Below, one piece after another: positions 59,149 through 64,000 of a stretch of 64,000 bases of DNA; positions within the stretch are counted from its first letter, which is position 1, and each line of letters begins with the position of its first letter. This DNA comes from Amylostereum areolatum (taxonomy: Eukaryota > Basidiomycota > Agaricomycetes > Russulales > Stereaceae). The notes beneath the pieces are model-generated. The model ran no database searches, was not told where the DNA came from, and was given only the letters and a program-made list of their open reading frames with translations. The position numbers and the translations under genes are program-made. Location: the NCBI GenBank assembly GCA_012932865.1, contig SAXG01000013.1, positions 496,001-560,000 on the forward strand. The letters are read 5' to 3'.

Positions 59149-59839
59149 TCAAATTTAGAGGCCTTGGCTGGTGGCCCCCAGAAAGGAAATACCTTATATT
59201 CCATCTCAGTTCGCACTCGCGGACCGCGTGCAACCGCGTGTTTTGTCCATCGTTGAAAGTCGGCCGTATACAACACAGTAATAAGTATTGAGATATAGAG
59301 AAACCTGAACTTTTTGAACGGAACAGTGAAGTGTCCGAGCCCGGGGTGATCTAAGGCCAATCCCAATTCACTTGAGCTCATTATCTCAAGTTCCAGGACT
59401 CAATCTCAAGCTTCAAGAGTCAACCTGCACCTCACAAATTCGGGACACGATGCAGAGCCATGTCACTGAAGTATTTCTATTTTTTCTGCGGTACCTGCGG
59501 ACACTGAACGCGCTGAGCTTGCCTGGTTCGCGAGGCCTCGCCGGTCGCTCTGCCATCACCGGGCATGGAACACTTTTTGTGCAGCTACCCTCCGTCTACC
59601 CTCAAAATTTTTGTGCTCACTGTCACTGTCACCCAGCCGTTGCCGCTAAAGACATCATTGTCGACGTTAGCGTTGATCTCACCTTGCATTGTCGACGTTA
59701 GAGAGATGTGCAACTCCCAAACATCGCTGACGGCAGCTTGATGATCAGCCTCAGATTTCCTTTTTTGGGCGCGGGAACTTTACGGGCCTGCTGCGGATTT
59801 CCTTTCTGGGGGCTACCAGCCAAGGCCTCTAATTTTGAA
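59149..59839. repeat. Inverted repeat pair, about 45-base arms
   Basis: The stretch at 59149-59193 (containing AGAGGCCTTGGCTGGTGGCC and CCCAGAAAGGAAAT) reappears inverted at 59795-59839, with about two mismatches. The enclosed 600 bases have no convincing gene. It may be a non-autonomous transposon or its remnant. Confidence 0.65.
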
Positions 59840-59840
59840 C

Positions 59841-61561
59841 TAGCCTACACCACCACCAACAATCCACTACGACAGGATTTCCAACTCTCACACGCAAGCC
59901 CTCGTTTTCCGAGCTTTTTTACCGCATGTACCACCAAAGGCGACACGTACATTCACGGGATAACTTGTCTCTAATGGCGAAGACGTTGTGGTTCAGACGG
60001 GCTGCCAGTGTTTCGCCCATACAGTCAAAATCGAAATCACTCTATATCAACCATGGCCTATCCAACATCGGCTCCTCGTCCTCGTCCTCCTGACTTGCGT
60101 CAAGTACGCCGCCCTCAAGATCGCCTCTGCAAGAGCTCGCCCCCTCAAGACGAATACAACCACCACCAACCTCGTCACATCATCGACAGTGCGTGTCTTA
60201 TCTTCTTTTTCGCTCTATGAAAAATATCTTGACCGCGCATCTAGATGTTTGGACTTTTCTTTTCTGGCTGGAAACAAGTCCAGGCGTGCATTTGCCCAAC
60301 CGCCGTTTCCGCCGATATCCCAGGAGCGGCTACCCCTGAGCCCATTTCTCTCCAACTAGTCTCCCCAAGGCAGACGAGATATTTCGTCAACACTTCTCAG
60401 GCTCAGGATCCTCTTATCTGGCGTCTGCTTTCATTACGGTGGGTGTTACCGAGTGCGCGAGGGAATTGTGATTGCCGAGCTTCGGCATGTCACGTGCACT
60501 GGAAAGCAGAATCTGTCTAATGTCCAACAAGCGTCGAGCTGAACACCCTCCGAGCACAATACGTTGGTTTCTTCCAAGTCCAATCTGATTCATTATGGAA
60601 AAGAACTCATATGTGGGAGGAGCACAAGGCTTGAAGTTTAAATAAAAATGGAGCACTAATATAAACCAGTGAACCATGATCAAGCTCAAGTTGAGTTACT
60701 GAGTAGGGTCCAGTAGTACACCACGCCTTCCGATGTAAGTATGTCGGCATATTCTCGGACTCGAGAGGCTGAATCTCTCAAGTCAACAAGATGAAAATGT
60801 ACCTATGGTATTCCCGACTCGGGCCTCGGCAGCTCCTCCATCATTCTTCTTCCAAAGGCTTCATGTATTTTGTAAGTTGTGGATGAGGGTTGAGACCTTG
60901 GGACATGGTACGAAGTGCCAGTGTATCCGCTGCGGATCCAGTGGAGAAAGTATAGGGATCTCGAAGGCCTGCTGACACCTGTAGCGTCGGTGGGCCTTCG
61001 AGTCAACCACGAGTAGCGAGGCATCCACAACTCGATTGGCCTTTTTTACTCGAAAGGATGCTGTGTAGGATATGCATACGCACCTTGCGTCGCCTCGTGC
61101 TACCGTTTTATCATGAGCCAGGGTAGCTCCAAGAAAGCTCCCAGGACTCGAAGAACACTGCGACTTTTGTTTATCGCGCGTGGAAAGCGCGGTCTCTGTT
61201 TGAACTTTCTAAGCTAAGGCGGGAACATGTTGAATGACAATAAAGAGGTAAATGTACCAGTAGCCGTCGATGTCTCGACTGCCATTAACTCGTTTGGTTT
61301 GCGTCTCGTCGTCAACTCAGATCAGTTAGTCTAAACAATATTTCTCTGTGGTAACCTGTCTCGATAAGTCCTCTCAGCCAATCAGCGAGCTCCCCCTATC
61401 ACTCGACAAGCGCGTCGCGGAGAAAAGCAGACTATCTCCAACCCCCTCCCTCTCCCACCCTCCTTTCCCCACCATGCTCCGGGACTAAGGCTTCGGTCGT
61501 GGCTCCGCCGCGATCCCAGACCAAGGCTCTCTCCGTAACCCCACCCACGGCGGAGCCCAAG
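59841..61561. other. Mostly no gene seen
   Basis: Apart from the weak small gene at 60053-60339, no coding sequence is supported up to the kinase. Minus-strand frames at 60414-61030 are short and unrecognised. Confidence 0.4.
60053..60339 (+). CDS. Possible small two-exon gene
   Basis: An ATG at 60053 and one GT-AG intron (about 60190-60243) give a basic, Pro/Arg-rich product of about 75 residues, starting MAYPTSAPRPRPPDLRQ and continuing NVWTFLFWLETSPG after the splice. No domain was recognised. It may be chance. Confidence 0.2.
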
Positions 61562-63280
61562 ATGTCTCTCCTTGCCCCTTCTTCGCCCAACCCCTCCGCC
61601 TGCCCTTCGCCCACTCCATCGGCTCTCTTTTCCGCTCCATCCAGCATCTGCACCGCGGTCACATGCCCCTCCCCTGTTCCCTCTTCTCAATCTTCCTTTG
61701 AGCCCAAGCCCGCCCCCCGCTTGTTCTCCACCGCCGACTTCAAGGTCCTCCGGGTCCTCGGCAAGGGCACATACGGCCAGGTCTTCCTCGTGCGCGATCG
61801 CCGCACACGCGCCAAGTTCGCGCTCAAGGTTGTCGACAAGTCCATCTGCCAAAAGCAGAAACTCGGGCCCAAGCAGGTCCTCCTCGAGCAGAGGGCGATG
61901 CGCGCGACCACAACCGCGCGGGGTTTTGTGCAGCTTCACGCGAGCTGGCACGACGACGCGTACTACTACTTCCTTCTGGTGCGATTACTTTCGTTTTGCA
62001 ACTGAACAACATGACTGATTGCCCTACAGGACGTTGCGAAGGGCGATCTTTTCACTATGATCTACACAGACTGCCGTCTGCCCTTCAGCGTGGTGCAGTT
62101 CTACGCTGCTCAACTCGTACGTCCTCTGTACTTGCCTATGTTTTCAAAGCTCATTCCTCTTCCAGCTCCTGTCACTCGAGAGCATGCGCGACAGGCACAT
62201 CGTTCACCGCGATCTCAAGCCTGAGAACATCCTCTTCGACAAAGCCGGCAACGCGCTCATCGCCGACTTTGGCCTCTGCGAGCAGCTCGCAGACGCGTAC
62301 GACGTTTGCGCCTCACACCCGCGCGGCACCCCGCTGTACATGTCCCCAGAGGTCATCAACAGAACGCCTGCGTCGTACGACGTGGACTGGTGGGCGTACG
62401 GCGCGATCGTCTATGAGATGGCGATGGCCAGGGTGCCGTTCCGGGCGAGCGAGGGCGTGTCCCTCGCGGACGCGATCCTCTCTCACGAGCTCACCTTCGA
62501 CGAGTGCGTCCATCCGGACGCGAAGGACCTCATCGAGAAGGTCCGTTCTTTCTTTTTGTCTACTGAGGTCAACATTTATTCTTCTTCTCCAGATCCTGGT
62601 GAAGGGCCGCGCCGCGCGACCAACCTTGGTCCAAATGAAGGCCCACGTTTTCTTCCGCGGGATGTACGTTCGGTTCATCGTCTGATATATGCTCTCCATC
62701 TGACGATATCTTCAGCAACTGGGACGCTCTTGCCTCTGGCTCCGTCTCTCCCCCAACATCCCCTCAGTCACCTCCCAAATCCCTTATTCGTCCGAACGTG
62801 AAAATACCCACCGGAACTTCCTACAGCGCGGACGAAGACCCCGTACCCGCTTTCACATTCACATCGCCCCAAATCGACGTTAAGCCCATACCGCCCGTCG
62901 TCGTTTCCAAGGGTACCCTCCGCGACGCGCTTGTCCCCCGCACCTGCGAGGCCCGCGCGAAGTTTATGAAGTTTTTTGGAATGCACAAAGCCGACAAGTC
63001 TTTGAGGACGGCCCAGGCCCCCACTACCGACAAGGCCATCTCCGGACCCCGCCATTCGAGCTCCTTCATGGGTCCATCATCCTACACTTCGTCTCCTTAC
63101 GTCCCCGTTCAAGGCTCCGCCTACCCCCCGGCGCAAGCCCCATCGACGCGCAAGTACCGCACCTCTTCCTCGTTTATGAACGACGACGAGCGCGGCGATC
63201 TTGGCATGTGGAGCACACTGAAGAGCCTGCGCGGCGTGCAGGAGGTCCGACGTGTGCAGCATCGTTTCGAACTCGATTGA
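61562..63280 (+). CDS. Ser/Thr protein kinase, AGC-like
   Basis: The ATG at 61562 (AAGATGTC) is the first in frame. A Ser/Pro-rich N-terminus leads to FSTADFKVLRVLGKGTYGQV (glycine loop) and FALKVVDKS (catalytic Lys). Then come QLHASWHDDAYYYFLL and DVAKGDLFTMI, FYAAQLLLSLE, the catalytic loop HIVHRDLKPENILFD, metal motif ADFGLCEQL, MSPEVI, YDVDWWAYGAIVYEMA, and a C-lobe ending ILVKGRAARPTLVQMKAH. The C-terminal region after INWDALASG is Ser/Pro-rich and disordered, with a stop at 63278-63280. Exons: 61562-61978, 62030-62116, 62166-62540, 62593-62663, 62716-63280. All kinase residues are present, so it should be active. It shares layout with the kinase at 51698-53169 and the relic at 10437-11770. 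Pathway unknown. Confidence 0.9.
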
Positions 63281-63660
63281 GCTTCGCACGCGCATACATT
63301 CGTATATGACCCTACTGCATCCTACTACTACCTCTGCTACTACATACATCGTAATCTCTCTCCTCGGGTTTCATACCTTAATTGTGTTCTGGGTTTCTCG
63401 CAATGATTCATCGTTTATTCACTTGGATTCTCCAACGCGGTCTCTCTGCTTACTGCCACCTTTCGAACGTTCTATTCTTCTCCCTATTGACTCAATCCTT
63501 CCCTCCCGTTACATGAAGTCTACTTCCGCCGTTGCCTAAATCCTCCGTTTTTTTTTGCACCTAAACCTTCTTTCTCTGGCTACTCCTGTTTTTCCTTCGT
63601 CTACGGTTTAGCCTTCCGACTAACCTCGTTCCAGCACTCGAATCACCCTCTTCCGCCAAG
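63281..63660. other. 3' flank of the kinase; no gene seen
   Basis: Pyrimidine-rich sequence with only short frames; probably the kinase 3' untranslated region and the promoter of a following gene. Confidence 0.4.
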
Positions 63661-64000
63661 ATGACCATGGACTTTCCTGTTGATCCTGCTCTTGTCGTCG
63701 ACATGTCAAACTACTTAACAAGCTGGCCTTGGGATCCCTTTAGGCCATACTCTTCGACTAGCCAACGATGTCGACATAGCCACGGTCAACATTGATTCAG
63801 TGGGACGGCGCTGGGTTCCTTCGATGGTCAAATTGAACGTTGAACATTCAACGCCTCTTTCCTTACTCCCTTTTCCCTACATCAAAACTACCAGGTGTTA
63901 GTATCTCGTTTTCCCAGTTCGCCTTTTTTCTCTGGCCGTTTTCTCCCCCTTTCCCTGCCGTTTGACTTTTCCATTAGGTTCGACCCTTCTCAGCCAAAAC
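63661..64000 (+). CDS. Possible start of a further gene, partial
   Basis: An ATG at 63661 in a good context (CCAAGATGACC) opens MTMDFPVDPALVVDMSNYLT and SWPWDPF, after which the frame ends at a TGA near 63796 unless an intron is removed. The rest lies beyond the window. No family was recognised. Confidence 0.25.

Overview
This window looks like nuclear DNA of a filamentous basidiomycete, most likely an agaricomycete. Genes are split by many short GT-AG introns of about 45-70 bases. TATA-like boxes sit 50-120 bases before several starts, the DNA is GC-rich, and the protein families present are typical of mushroom-forming fungi: a bicupin oxalate decarboxylase, PDR-type ABC transporters, BTB-domain paralogues, DUF7918 and a Tnp2-type transposase. 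No rRNA, tRNA, CRISPR or prokaryotic feature was recognised. Gene models were assembled by eye from translated frames and splice signals, so outer boundaries are less certain than the conserved cores.

Layout. 1-9.4 kb: the end of an unrecognised gene, an acetoacetate-decarboxylase-like gene with one apparent frameshift, a long inverted repeat of about 800 bp, a DUF7918-like gene, and a secreted oxalate decarboxylase. 10.4-11.8 kb: a decayed protein-kinase gene. 12.7-35.3 kb: a full-length PDR ABC transporter on the plus strand and a close paralogue on the minus strand form a large inverted duplication that includes their promoters. Between the two lie housekeeping genes (NAD(P)HX dehydratase, phosphoglucomutase), a UbiA-family membrane enzyme, a small unknown gene and a gene-poor stretch. 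35.8-43.0 kb: a complete CACTA-like DNA transposon with CACTA/TAGTG ends, a 4-bp flanking duplication, an apparently intact Tnp2-type transposase and a divergent companion gene. 43.6-57.4 kb: a cluster of BTB/POZ-domain paralogues (intact, frameshifted and decayed; a further relic lies at 28.9 kb), interrupted by an MFS transporter and a protein kinase. 57.6-64 kb: a GNAT acetyltransferase, repeat remnants, a second protein kinase and perhaps the start of one more gene.

How the genes may work together. Oxalate decarboxylase would handle extracellular oxalate. The paired ABC transporters and the MFS protein would export toxic compounds or metabolites. The two kinases and the BTB proteins look like regulatory families that expand and decay in this lineage. 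No single pathway cluster is evident. The strongest structural signals are the inverted ABC duplication, the complete transposon beside decaying BTB paralogues, and single-base frame breaks inside C/G runs of otherwise intact genes, which may be sequence errors.
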